Assembly: GCA_008828725.1 (NCBI GenBank)
Contig: MEHQ01003953.1
Location: 41,655 to 105,654 of the forward strand
DNA length: 64,000 nucleotides
Direction: 5' to 3'
From: Saccharina japonica
Taxonomy: Eukaryota > Sar > Phaeophyceae > Laminariales > Laminariaceae
Part shown: positions 1-11,040 of the stretch, piece after piece
Position numbering within the stretch: position 1 is the stretch's first letter
How the letters are laid out: every line of letters starts with the position of its first letter
Position numbers and translations under genes: made by a program
The notes under the pieces: generated by a model
Told to the model about the DNA's origin: nothing
Database searches by the model: none
What the model saw: the letters and a program-made list of their open reading frames with translations, nothing else

Positions 1-44
1 AGCCTGCACAACGACAAGACATTATATCAACCCCCTCAGTATCA

Positions 45-115
45 TCGAAAGGGATGCGTGGTCAATGGTCAAATGACTAAGGCAAGCAAAAAATGAGAAC
101 GCCCCCCCCCCCCCC
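45..115 (+). repeat. Dispersed repeat, subfamily B, poly(C) tail
   Basis: Carries the B core AAAGGGATGCGTGGTCAATG, then GACTAAGGCAAGCA, and ends in a run of C. Throughout this annotation + means the poly(C) is at the 3' end. Internal sequence matches the other B copies listed below. Confidence 0.85.
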
Positions 116-411
116 AGCATTATTTGTATCATACACAACGGCCCTCAACCTTAGCGGCGAAATAACTTGTGTGACCTCCAGTTGTCTTTGGAGGCGAATG
201 CTTTTCCTTCGAGGCGGTTACTTTTTGGAGGCGGTTACGTTTCGAGACAGTTACCTTTATTACGGAGACGATTTGTTTTCTATATAGATACGTAGGCATT
301 TTTCTTTTTCCTCGAAGAGTTTGCTGGACCGCCATCCATCTATCTTCTCGAGAATTTTGCTCTACCGCCATCTATTTTCTCGAGAATTTTGCTGTACCGC
401 CATCTATCTTC
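116..411 (+). repeat. 296-bp segment duplicated exactly at 4591-4886
   Basis: This segment is identical to 4591-4886. It starts directly after a poly(C) run in both places, and here it ends at the single N at 412. A perfect copy next to an N and a homopolymer suggests a scaffolding join rather than a biological duplication. No coding potential is seen. Confidence 0.85.
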
Positions 412-412
412 N
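412..412. other. Single-N assembly join
   Basis: An isolated N where the 296-bp duplicate stops. Sequence continuity across it should not be assumed. Confidence 0.9.
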
Positions 413-689
413 AAAAAAATCAACAACAAGGCTGTCAACCGAGCGGTTAAGCGAGAGGAGTTCATGTTAACGGAGTGAACGGCAGCAACGGCGGCACCAA
501 CAACACAACAACGACCACGACAACGATGGTTATGACAACGTCGAGAACGACAACATTCAAAAACCGACACCAAGAACGACATCGACGCCAACGTCAAACC
601 ATGTCCCAACATCAACCATGTCGACTGAACGGAGAAAGAGGGTGGAGGCTTTCAGCGTCGTCGACGGAACGAGCGTATAAAGTAACAAG

Positions 690-868
690 ACGGGGGGGGG
701 GGGGGTACTCATGTCGTGCACGGCCGTAGTCGTATGGTCATAGACCCTCGCATCCCTACAATGCCGGGACGGAGCATGTCGGGTTTTCACCAACCAGGCA
801 GACATTCCTTGCAGCAAGAGCCGTGGGGTATTGGGCGAGTCGGATGGAGGGTGAGCTGCATCCTGTGA
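690..868 (-). repeat. Dispersed repeat, subfamily A
   Basis: Starts with poly-G on this strand (poly(C) tail on the minus strand) and then carries the A core CGTAGTCGTATG...CCCTCGCATCCCTACAATG and the distal part CAACCAGGCAGACATT. Confidence 0.85.
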
Positions 869-1062
869 GGAGGGGGGGGTACTCATGTGGTGCACGGCCG
901 TAGTCGTATGACGATAGACCCTCGCATTCCTACAATGCTGGGACGGAGCACGTTGGGTTTTCACCAACCAGGCAGACATTGCTTGCACCAAAGCGCAAAG
1001 CGAAACGGGAGGTATTGCGCGAGTCGCATGGAGGGTGAGCTGCACCCTGCTAAGAGCCGCCT
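869..1062 (-). repeat. Dispersed repeat, subfamily A
   Basis: A second A copy in tandem with the previous one, separated by a poly-G run. It keeps the distal part with the AAGCGCAAAGCG motif and the segment GTGAGCTGCACCCTGCTAAG. Confidence 0.85.
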
Positions 1063-1133
1063 CTGAGGCGGACCCGCATATGGACGACAGCCTCCAATGA
1101 ATTGGTTTAATTTCTGGTGTGGCCACTTCCAGA

Positions 1134-1215
1134 GGGGCGGGGGGGCGTACTCCTTTGTTGCTTGCCTTACGTAGTCATTCGACCATTGACCACCTATCCC
1201 TTTCGAGACGGAGGG
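1134..1215 (-). repeat. Dispersed repeat, subfamily B
   Basis: Poly-G, then GTACTCCTTTGTTGCTTGCC and CCTATCCCTTTCGAGACGGA. Same family as 45-115, opposite orientation. Confidence 0.8.
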
Positions 1216-1420
1216 GGACGGTGCAGGGGGGGGGTAGCGCGTGATATATTCATGACTTCCCCCAGATCGGTAGGGCTGCCAGAAGGTATACGCTAGCGTG
1301 TAGGCTCTCCTCCCGGTGCGGGATAACGTCGCGCCTCAGGAAGCGTGCCTCGATGACAGGGGGGGTATGATACCACTTTTTTTCGGCGAATGTTTTGTGA
1401 CGAAATTATTAGTATGCTCC

Positions 1421-1510
1421 TAAACCCCTTAAGAACCGGTCCCCCGTTTGTGGAGACAACCTACTTGGAATTAGTGTAAGATAGCTTTTTTTCAGTTCTG
1501 AATGGGTTAA
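1421..1510. mobile_element. TTAA-bounded MITE, copy 1
   Basis: About 90 bp with inverted ends: 5' ACCCCTTAAGAACCGG and 3' CAGTTCTGAATGGGT, closing on TTAA. The 5' boundary reads CTAA instead of TTAA. No coding capacity. TTAA target sites and CCC-starting termini resemble piggyBac-type elements, which is an inference. Confidence 0.6.
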
Positions 1511-1595
1511 CCCCTTAAGAACCGGTCCTCCGTTTTTGGGGACCAACTACTTGGAATTAGTGTGGGATAAGTTTTTGCAGTTCTGAATGGGTTAA
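1507..1595. mobile_element. TTAA-bounded MITE, copy 2, sharing a TTAA with copy 1
   Basis: Runs from TTAA (1507-1510) to TTAA (1592-1595) with the same inverted ends and the interior ACTTGGAATTAGTGTGGGAT. It abuts copy 1 through one shared TTAA, as expected if one element used the other's target site. Confidence 0.7.
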
Positions 1596-1727
1596 GGAGC
1601 CCCCTGTTTACTCAGAAAACGTTTTCAGTTCAGCCGAAACGTGCTACTTCTGGCTGAGCGCGCGTCTTACACACGAGGTTGTTTGGAAAGTCGGTCGTAA
1701 GAGGCGGTCAAAAAGGAGGGGGAATGG

Positions 1728-1925
1728 GAAGGGGGAGGGGAGGGGGGGGGGGTACTCATGTCGTGCACGGCCGTAGTCATATGACCATAGACCCTCGCAT
1801 CCCTACAATGCCGGGACGGAGCACGTTGGGTTTTCACCAACCAGGCAGACATTGCTTGCACCAAGCGCGAAGCGCCGTGAGGTATTGGGCGAGTCGCATG
1901 GAGGGTGAGCTGCATCCTGCTAAGA
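1728..1925 (-). repeat. Dispersed repeat, subfamily A, full length
   Basis: One of the longest A copies. It runs from the poly-G through GTGCACGGCCGTAGTCATAT, the ATGCCGGGACGGAGC core, CAAGCGCGAAGCGCCGTGAG and a distal segment ending in TGCTAAGAACC, and leads into the next poly-G. Confidence 0.85.
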
Positions 1926-2016
1926 ACCGAGGGGGGGGGGGGCGTACTCATTTGTTGCTTGCCTTAGTAATTTGACCATTGACCAGGCATCCCTTTAGAG
2001 ACGGAGGGGGGGGGGT
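1926..2016 (-). repeat. Dispersed repeat, subfamily B
   Basis: Poly-G, then GTACTCATTTGTTGCTTGCC and CATCCCTTTAGAGACGGAGG. Head-to-tail with the A copy before it. Confidence 0.85.
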
Positions 2017-4590
2017 TGCCCCACAAGATACTATAGGGTGTGTGCTAAGGAGTTATATAAATACGGCATAGGGAGTGTATTGATCCGGAGGTTCTATCGT
2101 ACGTACTCAGTCAGGTTACATTTGGTCAGAATGGATAGCCTACCATTAATATAATAGACCATCAGGTCAGCGCTGACTGTGTAGAACAAAGTAGATTATC
2201 CCTTCTTAGTAATGGAGTGTTTATTATTTTGTTAAATAACGGTATAATAACATTATTAGCCGTCGATGTAGAGTTAGCAAGCTTCTGAAGTTTTTTTTTC
2301 GATTGTTTTGCCCTATATATGTACGTAGAGCAGAGAGAGAGAGAGAGAGAGAGAGATGCGTCGTGAGCGTTTTATGTTTCCCTTGAAAATGTGCGGGTTG
2401 CACTACAGTATAATAGGTTACCTGGTACCATTGTTTTTGAGAGTACAGTTCTCCTAAAGATACTCTCGCATTATTTTAATTCGTATTTCAACTTCCACCA
2501 ACACCCAGTAGTGCCCGTGGCTCACGCCCGCCACGACGGACTCTCGCTCATCGGTTCTTTCAATCGGTCTTTCGGCACGACACCTGGTTGTGTCTCAAAC
2601 TGGGCCAACCGAGCCACTCTACATCGAAAGACAGGACACGGAATTCCGTACGAAATGTTATAAATCCCCTTAGGGTTTAGATTATGTTTCGGCTCAAAAA
2701 TACCTCTATTTTTTTTTGACCGTGTTTTTTTTTACCGCGCTTTTTTTACCGTGTTTTTTTTACCATGGTTTTCTGACCGTGGTTTTTTGTCCGCGTTTCG
2801 CCACCGGGCGAACATCCGGCCTGAAGCAAGCCACGACCGCGCGCTCACGGCGGTGCCTTCGCACATGTCACTCCCCTCTCCGTGGGAAGTCTCGTGGGTC
2901 TGCTCGGTAAGCTCGGCGAGGAATCCCGCTCGACGTAAAATAATAAATCGTTATTCACTCGATCAAAGACCGAAGTCACTATTTCCAAGACGATCGGAAG
3001 CAAAACGAAGCAAAAGGTGTTGATTGCTCGTTTTCGCGCTTGGTTAGTACGAATAATCATCACCGTAACCTTGATTATTAGACATGATTAAATATAATCA
3101 TGACATGATTATATTCATGGCTTGATTGTCCTATACTGCTGTACACTCATTCATCAAGTTATTTAAATCGGACGGACAGACAAGACACCGAAAAATGTTG
3201 GATTTCCGCCACGCAGAGAAATTCAGAAAAAAAAAAACTGGGGAATTAGAAGAAAAGCAAAAACTCTTATTACATTACGGCGGGGAACACAGTATCCAGG
3301 ACTAAATGTGCTTAGTAAAAATACTGGAATATACTCGTATAGCTTTTTGTGTACGTGATTGGTCCTGATTATTATGCCTATGGTGCCCCATGATGGCAAG
3401 TACGAAAAAAGTGTGCCACTCTGGGCGAGATTATAAGGACCATTTTTACATCAATATGAATACCAAGCGGTCCCTATATTCGCGCCCAGAGCGAGTGGTA
3501 CGTAACATCGTCGTGCTCTCAGGAATCAACACGGCGGGTATTATTAACCTCGAGGGGGAAGAAAATCAAGAAGAAAAATCAAGGTGAGTCGAAAAAGTGC
3601 TACAGGACGAGACATGCATTGGAGACCTTCTGACTAAATTTAGGCCATGTGTACGTGCTAGATTCTGTCGGTTTTGTTCGCTGGTGCATGCCAGGCACTA
3701 CTATGTATAGAGGGGACCATTTACTCTATTATGTATCATACGTGGTAGACGATTGGTAAGACCGAGCATTCACACGGTTCGGGTCGTTACACCTGCACCC
3801 CCCCCCCCCCAAAGGCGTACGAGAGTAGCTGTTGCGAGTTGAGACCCTGGCGCGACTCTCGGGTCGCAGCCGCCTGCGGCTTTTGCCAGGAGACCAGGCC
3901 TTTTCGCTTCAAAAAGACAAAACTAAGAGCTTCATGTAATGCGTAGGCAAGACAAATTAAGAGAGTGAAAAAGTATAATATCGTATTATCATAAAAATCA
4001 GACAAGAAAAGAGAGCTCTCGCCTCCGCCTTTCCTCGCCCCCGGACACTAAAATAAAGCGACAACAACAGCAAATAATGGGAGAAACAGCCAACAACCTA
4101 TACTCTTGACCTGTTGGCTTGAAAGACAGTAATAGCATAAGGAAAATGGCGCACTCTCTTTCTACTAAACGTGGTCACCGCCTAGAACAACCGGGTAACG
4201 TGCGTATAATATGTACGACGAGCTAACGCCTTTTTTTTTTCCCCCCGGGGTGCCCTCACACACAAGCGAGCCGCTGAAAAGAAAAAGAAAACGAAAAACG
4301 AAAAAACACCCACACACACAAAACGGCGATGAGACGCAAGAGAGGCCGGCCGGCCGGGTCTGCTCGACAATGCTGGCGCACGATGCACGACAGACAAGAC
4401 ACCTAACAACAACAATGGGAATGCCACCCAATCACACGAAGAAAGGAACACACAAAAAGGCGTGCGGATCGCTCACATCACAGCAACCGGAGATAAAACA
4501 AGAAGAGGACGCGGCAGGAAACGAGCGCCGCGAAAGACAACATAACACCGATTCTGTGGAGGCAGTATAATCATCACCACCCACCCCCCC
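2017..4590. other. AT-richer intergenic stretch without a supported gene
   Basis: Contains a (GA)n microsatellite at 2331-2356 and T-runs at 2708-2760. Short open frames exist (for example 4211-4570) but none shows splice support, a domain or codon-like conservation. No RNA gene was recognised. Confidence 0.5.
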
Positions 4591-4886
4591 AGCATTATTT
4601 GTATCATACACAACGGCCCTCAACCTTAGCGGCGAAATAACTTGTGTGACCTCCAGTTGTCTTTGGAGGCGAATGCTTTTCCTTCGAGGCGGTTACTTTT
4701 TGGAGGCGGTTACGTTTCGAGACAGTTACCTTTATTACGGAGACGATTTGTTTTCTATATAGATACGTAGGCATTTTTCTTTTTCCTCGAAGAGTTTGCT
4801 GGACCGCCATCCATCTATCTTCTCGAGAATTTTGCTCTACCGCCATCTATTTTCTCGAGAATTTTGCTGTACCGCCATCTATCTTC
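4591..4886 (+). repeat. Second copy of the 296-bp perfect duplication
   Basis: Identical to 116-411. The right part contains a short tandem repeat of about 32 bp (TTTTGCTGTACCGCCATCTA plus TCTTCTCGAGAA) that continues to about 4920, four copies in all. This copy continues past the point where the first copy meets an N, so it is probably the authentic locus. Confidence 0.85.
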
Positions 4887-5479
4887 TCGAGGAGTTTTGC
4901 TGTACCGCCATCTATCTTATTATGCCCGAGAGGCCCACAGCAAGTTTACGCATACAGAACACGACTGTCACAACAGCAGGGTCTTGACACCTACTGCTGT
5001 ACCCCAACACCGAGCTATTCTACAACGTACCGGGTACGAAGAACGCAAAACAATGTCGGAAGAGGCGTGTCTTGTTTCAGCATACTAAACTGGCAGCAGT
5101 GTCGCCATGATACAATTAACTATTGGTATTTAGTGTCCCCGCAATATTGTACAAATATGACCACTCCCCCGCCTTCCCACCTGGGTTTCCATGCCCCCCC
5201 CCCCCCCAGACTGTTAACAAACCTCCGCTAAGCTTTGAGGGCAATGGCTCACTCAACTAAGAATAAACACTATTATTCCAACGTAACGCTGTGCTCCCGT
5301 TGGAAAGGCCGCGATTTGCCGACGAATCGAGTAGTGTACGTGTGACCATATCCGCTATATATGTACCCGAACCCCGCTTCCCGCTTCCTCTTCCCTCGCT
5401 ACCATGGGAAACCCCAAACCAAGCCCCGTGTCTCAGGGCCGCTCTCTCCCCCCCCCCACCACCTTCGCTTCGCGCTATT

Positions 5480-5610
5480 AATAGCAATGTCTGCCTGGTC
5501 GGTGAAAACCCGACGTGCTCCGTCCCGGCATTTTAGGGATGCGAGGGTCTATGGTCATACGACTACGGCCATGCATAAAAATGAAGTACATGCCCCCCCC
5601 GCCCCCCTCT
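5480..5610 (+). repeat. Dispersed repeat, subfamily A
   Basis: Carries CAATGTCTGCCTGGTCGGTG, CGACGTGCTCCGTCCCGGC, CGACTACGGCCATGCAT and a degenerate C-rich tail. It lies sense, about 500 bp upstream of the exon-like segment at 6110. Confidence 0.85.
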
Positions 5611-5739
5611 CCTCTCCGCGTCATGGTGGGGCGTCAATAAAAAAAAACGACTCAGAAGAAGCTACTGCGCACGCCCCCCCCCCATTTATAACTCCAGCTC
5701 TATATTATTAACCTACCTATTGTACATAGCCAGCCCTAG

Positions 5740-6109
5740 CTTGCTGTTTTGTGCTCCGCTATCCGCTACGACCCTCTCGTTTTTTTTTCGCCTGTTGGTT
5801 TTTTTTTGTACGTTGGTTTCTATTTTACTGCCCGTTGCTTTCTCCGGCCGTTTCGTTTTTTTCCGTTGGATGGTTGATATCTTCGCCCGTTGGGTGGACT
5901 CTTTCTTCGTCCGTTGGGGATGGTTTCTTTCCCCCGTCCATTTTTTTTTTTTTGTCGTTCGTTGACAAGTTTTTCATCCGCGCTGTGGCCTTTTTTTCTT
6001 TTCTTTTCTTTTTTTTGTCCGTTGGCGTTCGTTTTTTTATCCCGTTGCGTTTTTTTTCTTCTGCTTCTTCGTTTTTCGTTCTTGTTTTGCTGGTGGCAAA
6101 AAAAAAAAG
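5740..6109 (+). other. 370-bp T-rich pyrimidine tract ending at a probable 3' splice site
   Basis: Almost continuous T/C-rich sequence with many T runs and CGTTGG motifs, ending at an A-run and AG (6108-6109). It directly precedes an exon-like frame and would serve as a very long polypyrimidine tract. Open frames across it are compositional. Confidence 0.45.
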
Positions 6110-6280
6110 ACCAACGCTGGCGGCCGAACTACTTGCGACGCCCGAGCACCTGTGGGGTCAAGATTGGATGGTGCCGGAGCCGGGCAAGGAGGGGGGAGTG
6201 GGGGGGGGGTGTTGGCGATGGCAGCAGTGGTGGCGCAGCTGGACCAGCCTAACTGGGAACGCTTCGTAAACCACGTCTGA
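6110..6280 (+). CDS. Probable terminal exon, unknown protein, frame broken at a G run
   Basis: After the AG at 6108-6109 the frame reads RPTLAAELLATPEHLWGQDW and on to a glycine stretch. A second frame, offset by one base, continues as AMAAVVAQLDQPNWERFVNH and stops at TGA (6278-6280). Both halves look like ordinary protein and the change of frame falls in the G runs at about 6187-6209, so a miscounted homopolymer is the simplest explanation. Upstream exons were not identified and I cannot name the family. A subfamily A repeat in antisense follows immediately. Confidence 0.4.
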   Translation, partial: TNAGGRTTCDARAPVGSRLDGAGAGQGGGSGGGVLAMAAVVAQLDQPNWERFVNHV

Positions 6281-6345
6281 TATAGGGGGGGGGGGGGTGG
6301 CGCGGGTACTCATGTCATGCACGGCCGTAGATGCATGGTCACACG
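6281..6345 (-). repeat. Dispersed repeat, subfamily A, truncated
   Basis: Poly-G, then GTACTCATGTCATGCACGGC and CGTAGATGCATGG, after which similarity stops. Confidence 0.7.
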
Positions 6346-6589
6346 TTTTGGCTGAATCGTTTTCTGAACGATCTATTCGAGGCTCCTTAACCCAAATTCG
6401 TCGGACTTTTCATTTTTGTGACGAATAATGTTTCAGAGTATACTTCGGTCAGGATATTTCTCATCCGGCAGCACTTTTATTTTCCTCCAAAATCATTTTT
6501 TTTTACGGTGAGGTATGACGCTCCTTAAGTGACCACCCTTAGAAGGCAGAAACATGGTGCACCTCTATCGTAGCATGTGTCGGGTACTC

Positions 6590-6760
6590 GATATTCATGC
6601 GTGGCCGTAGTCGTATGACCATAGACCCTCGCATCCCTACAATGCCGAGACGGAGCATGTCGAGTTTTCACCGACCAGGCAGACATTGCCAGCACCAAGC
6701 GCTAAGCACCGTGAGGTGGTACTCGGCGGGTCGCATGAAGGGTGGGTTATATCCTACTAA
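6590..6760 (-). repeat. Dispersed repeat, subfamily A, without poly-G
   Basis: GTGGCCGTAGTCGTATGACC through the distal CAAGCGCTAAGCACCGTGAG. The homopolymer end is replaced by GGTACTCGATATTCATGC, a copy that has lost its tail. Confidence 0.75.
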
Positions 6761-8170
6761 GAACCGCGTGCGAGTTGGACTTGCTATGGATGGCATGGGA
6801 GGGGGGGAGGGGGGGGGTATGCATCCTAGTGAATGAATAGGTGGAAAGTGATAGGTGCGTTGACGAGAGCATGATAAGTGTATGTTTAATCTTCACACTA
6901 AAACTCTATTGGAACTTGAGAGAGGGGGGGGGACTAAGAAAAGTGGTAATTACAACATCAGCCAGCACGCGACGGCCACGACTCGGCGCGACTCCGAGAC
7001 CTGCGGTTGTGTCTCACTCTACTTATCCTCCGCGCAAGATGGAACTGAAGCCCTCTGGACGAGAATACAGCTAGATGGATAGACAGACAGACCACCAGTA
7101 TTTACCAATAAGGACACCCATCGACATCCAACACGCCCAGTGTCCGCGCAGATTCTTCATTGTATGGATAGAGAGATGCAACCTCTGTATATACGAATAG
7201 CATGAACCACGAGGCAAAATGTACCGTATCGTATACTGGTACCAGGTATACGACATGGCGGGGAAATAAAAAGCGACGCTAGGTACAGTGAGGCAATGCA
7301 TGCCGAAAATAAAAACGTACCGGGTACGAAAACAAGACATGCTTCACCAACCAGGCAACCACTGCCGGAAAGAAGGAATGGCTTGACACATTCCCAGGTT
7401 CGTAGCCGCGTGTAAACCCGCGCATCTACCCTGTTATGGTATGACACATAACCAGGTTTGTACCCGGCTACGTACACGGGTGTATACCCGGGTACGAACC
7501 CGGGTATCTACCCTGGTATGCATACCCGGGTATGAACCCGAGCATCTACCCTGGTATGCATACCCGGGTATGAACCCGGGTATCTCCCCTGGCATGGTAT
7601 GACACATAACCAGGTTTGGCAACCAGACACAGCCCCAGAGTACGTACCATACTCTCCCAAGTAACTAACATTATATATTCACGAGGGCGTCGGGGCCGGT
7701 AGGGATGTGGGGAGCGAAGAATAAAAAAAAGGAAGGAGGGCGGTTGTATCATCGGAAAGGATGATTAATGCTCTACCAGCGAACTCGTCAAAAAACAAAC
7801 TTGTTACGGGGGACCATCAGAAAATAGGACCAAAATAGTGTTACTTACTGCTGTTGTAGTAAAAATAGGGAAATACATAGTTTTTTTTTTGTGTGTGTGT
7901 CTGGCGTAGGTCCTATTCACTATAGTTTTTTGTGTCTGCCGTAGGCCCTATATGTACTGTGGCCCCCAGGCAAATACACACTCCGGGGGGGTATTCTGCA
8001 TCCGGTATGCTAGGTAGAGCCAATAGATAAGCTAGAGCAGGGCCCGAGCAGGCCCATCAGCAAGCCTAAAACCACGCCAACAGTACGTAGCCGCAAGCCG
8101 AATTACAAAGCCTACGGAGCAACAAGGTAAAGCTATTATAGCACAACGCGAAAACACACACACACCCTAC
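6761..8170. other. Non-coding stretch with a palindromic minisatellite
   Basis: 7440-7610 is built from CCCGGGTATGAACCCGGGTA-like units alternating with CATCTACCCTGGTATGCAT, so every unit is self-complementary. 7800-7960 contains motifs (ATAGGACCAAA, GTAGGTCCTATT) that recur near 8772-8843, 50800-50870, 55195-55230 and 55490-55520. No gene seen. Confidence 0.5.
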
Positions 8171-8179
8171 GCAGTCTCC

Positions 8180-8295
8180 TTGCCCCGCCTGGCCGGTGAA
8201 AACCCGACATGCTCCGTCCCGGCATTGTAGGGATGCGAGGGTCTATGGTCATACGACTACGGCCATGCATGAAAATGAAGTACACCCCCCCTGCA
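8180..8295 (+). repeat. Dispersed repeat, subfamily A
   Basis: GGTGAAAACCCGACATGCTC through CATGCATGAAAATGAAGTAC and a short C run. It lies antisense just beyond the stop codon of the minus-strand exon at 8318. Confidence 0.85.
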
Positions 8296-8317
8296 CATTG
8301 ATAATTTCCCACCTCGC

Positions 8318-8582
8318 TTAGTGGTGTCCTCCTCCGTGCCCGTGACCATGCCCTCCGCCCCCCCCACCCCCGTGTCCGTGGCCATGACCCCCGCCCCCTC
8401 CGCCATGCCCGTGCCCGTGCCCGTGCCCCCCCCCCCTCCCACCGTGGGCGGGGCCGTGGGCATGACCGCCTCGGCCGTACCCGATGGGGCGGAAGTGGTT
8501 GGGGGGGGGCGCGTGGCATTGGTTCTGGGCGTAGCCGCAGGGGGCGGGGCGTCTGCAGCCAGCCCTCCTGTGGCCGGCCCGC
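8318..8582 (-). CDS. Probable last exon of a His/Gly-rich protein
   Basis: On the minus strand a long CT tract ends in GGCAG at 8583, and an exon follows. One frame reads CGYAQNQCHAPPPNHFRPIG, then YGRGGHAHGPAHGG, then blocks of HGHGHGH separated by glycines, ending HGGGHH and TAA (8318-8320). In the His/Gly part, third positions vary (GGA, GGC, GGG, GGT; CAC, CAT) while His and Gly stay fixed, which favours this frame. The G run near 8426-8436 must be one base different for it to stay open. Role unknown; His-rich tails often bind metal. Upstream exons not found. Partial copies lie at 10711-10855 and 11507-11754. Confidence 0.45.
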
Positions 8583-8590
8583 CTGCCAGA

Positions 8591-8755
8591 GAGGGAGTGA
8601 GGGAGAGGGAGGGGGTGAGGGAGAGAGAGAGAGAGAGAGAGACAGAGAGACAGAGAGAGAGAGAGACAGAGAGAGAGACAGAGAGAGACAGAGAGAGAGA
8701 CAGAGAGAGAGAGACAGAGAGAGAGACAGAGAGAGACAGAGAGAGAAAAGAGATG
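8591..8755 (+). repeat. (GA)n / GAGACA microsatellite
   Basis: Purine repeat on + and a CT tract on -, directly upstream of the 3' splice site of the His/Gly exon. Related tracts sit at 10861-11040 and 11761-11925. Long open frames across it are compositional. Confidence 0.85.
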
Positions 8756-9128
8756 GTGTGTTTATAATTAGTACCAGTAAATATAATAAAATATACCAGT
8801 AAATGTATAGGTTTTTGGGTGTACCGCAGGTTCCCTTATTTACTACATTACAACCACCTCCGTATTAGTTTTTCCCCCACGGGGGTGCAAATCCGACACA
8901 CCCATACAAAACCGTGCTCGAGACCTACTGCGACACCAATGGGGGGGGGTAATACAAAAAAACCAAGTAAGTACTAATGAAAAAAAAGCGATTAAATCGG
9001 TTTTTTCGTAGAACAATCTTCCGGAAAAAAGCCAATCCCACCCCACCCCCCTGCTTTTGTTTTCGACGCCGTGGCCTTTTTGGGAGGGTGGTTTGGTTTC
9101 GGTTTTTGACTTTTTTTTTTTTTGTCGT

Positions 9129-9322
9129 TGGAGCTCAGACCATGAGTGGCAACCCGTAAACATGTGCTCCGTGTCGAAAGGGATGCGTGGTGGTCAATGT
9201 CAAATGACTTCAGGCAAGCAATACATGAGTACCCCCCCCCCGCTCGTCTCGAAAGGGATGCGATGTCAATGGTCAAATAGACTAAGGCAGAGCAACAAAT
9301 GAGTACGCCCCCCCCCTCCCCC
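9129..9322 (+). repeat. Dispersed repeat, subfamily B, two copies
   Basis: Two B copies in tandem: one at about 9129-9244 starting with a GAGCTCAGACCATGAGTGGC leader, one at 9245-9322. Each ends in a C run. Confidence 0.8.
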
Positions 9323-9565
9323 ACTGTCCCTGTGAAAACCCAACGGCTCCGTCCCGGCATTGTAGGGATGCGAGGGTCTAGGTCATAGACTACGGCCGTG
9401 CACGAACATGAGTACACCCCCCCCCCCACGCCTCCCTTGGTGCTAGCAATGTCTGCCTGGTCAGGTGAAAACCCGACATGCTCCGTCCCGGCATTGTAGG
9501 GATGCGAGGGTCTATGGTCATACGACACGGCCATGCATAAAATGAAGTACACCCCCCCCCCCCTC
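9323..9565 (+). repeat. Dispersed repeat, subfamily A, two copies
   Basis: Copies at 9323-9427 and 9428-9565, each ending in poly(C). Single-base losses relative to the equivalents at 12475-12726 fit a low-quality consensus. Confidence 0.8.
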
Positions 9566-9579
9566 CCCGACCAATCAGG

Positions 9580-9700
9580 TCGCCACTGGTCGTGAGTTCC
9601 AGCCTCGCTCCAACGCCCAAACTTCGGCATGGCCACAAGGAACGACAGTTATGGGTCATGCCTCTCGTGCTCTCTGCCCTGCGTCCAATGCCCCCCGAAC
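9580..9700 (+). pseudogene. Indel-ridden copy of the LVDEFAAF exon
   Basis: Equivalent to 12741-12870 in the duplication but missing scattered bases, so no frame survives. Since flanking DNA is otherwise preserved, I read it as bad consensus or a very recent pseudogene. Confidence 0.5.
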
Positions 9701-10084
9701 ATTTTCTTTTTGGCTTTGGCTTTGACCGACCTTGGCCCTGAGTGAGGTGGATTGGCTTGGCTTTCAGGCTTGGAGTGGCCTTGAAGTGGCCTGTTCAGAC
9801 TATATGGGTTGGGCTTCTAAAATAAGACTAAATCAGACGCGTCTGGTCTGTTGGAAAAGAAAGATGGGGAGGGAAGGGAGGGAGGGAGGGGGAGAAACGA
9901 AGGAGGGGCCGGGGGGAAGAGTTTAGGGAGGAAAAGAGGGTCAGCGGGAGAGAGCGGGGGGTGGGATCATTTCCACCGCGGGAAAATAACATGACATGGC
10001 AATCGACATGGCAATCGAGATGGTGATGGTGGTGGAGGTGGTGCCGTGGCTCTCTCTCTTGCTTTGTTTCAGTTGCACAGACGC

Positions 10085-10300
10085 CGCTTCCGACGCTTCC
10101 GATCCTCTCGCGTATATATGCCTCTGACCGACAACCACGCACATCCCACCTACGCTCGAGACCCTGTCCGCTGTCGCCGCATTCGGATGCTGTCGCCGCA
10201 TTCGGATGCGGGGAGGCGGCGACAGCGGACAGGGTGTCGCGGGTAAGTGGGATATGCGTGTCGGCCAGAGGCATACCCGGGAGGGTCGGAAGCGGGAGGC
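10085..10300. mobile_element. Foldback element, first copy
   Basis: Two inverted arms of about 90 bp: left CCCTGTCCGCTGTCGCCGC, right GGCGGCGACAGCGGACAGGG, with outer parts (CGCTTCCGA / TCGGAAGCG) also pairing. A short loop carries the duplicated GTCGCCGCATTCGGATGC. No coding capacity. Related foldbacks at 13251-13466 and 13940-14277. Confidence 0.7.
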
Positions 10301-10376
10301 ATGAACGCGGGACGCGAGCTATACGATAAGAGGTGGCACTTTTAGTGCTGATTTTTTTTCTGAACGAGGGTGTTCC

Positions 10377-10476
10377 TTAACCCCTTTTGGAGTGCAGTCC
10401 CGATGTGGGGACAAAACACTTGGAATTAGACTGAAATAGTTACTCCTAGACAGTGCAGTTCTAATAAAAGGGTTAA
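10377..10476. mobile_element. TTAA-bounded MITE, 100 bp
   Basis: Starts TTAACCCCTTTTGGAG and ends CTAATAAAAGGGTTAA, so the termini are inverted and bounded by TTAA. Interior ACACTTGGAATTAGACTG matches the other family members. Confidence 0.7.
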
Positions 10477-10710
10477 CCCCCTAATCGTCGGAGTTTCGTC
10501 CTTTGTGAGCTGCAATATTTTTCGTTTCATACTGCTGCTGTGGCCATGGGGATTGATCGTCGGGTGGAAAATTACTGGAATTTTCCTTCAAAAACCGTTT
10601 TGGGGTGGGGAAAAGAGCTTGCGTGACAAACAAATTACTGGAATTTTCCTTCAAAAAATGCTTCAATGATGGGTGGGGAAAAAAAGCTTCTCGCGTGACA
10701 AACCCCCCCT

Positions 10711-10855
10711 CCCACCGTGGGCGGGGCCGTGGGCATGACCGCCTCGGCCGTACCCGATGGGGCGGAAGTGGTTGGGGGGGGGCGCGTGGCATTGGTTCTG
10801 GGCGTAGCCGCAGGGGGCGGGGCGTCTGCAGCCAGCCCTCCTGTGGCCGGCACGC
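10711..10855 (-). pseudogene. Truncated copy of the His/Gly-rich exon
   Basis: Keeps the 3' splice site (GGCAG) and the CGYAQNQCH...GGHAHG part but ends before the His/Gly blocks, where it joins unrelated sequence (GCGTGACAAAC). Confidence 0.6.
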
Positions 10856-10860
10856 CTGCC

Positions 10861-11040
<180 letters not shown>

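Noticed and set aside
5720..6269. Phe-rich membrane protein (120-172 codons)
   Set aside because: It is the translation of a T-rich pyrimidine tract; only the distal part after 6110 looks like an exon.
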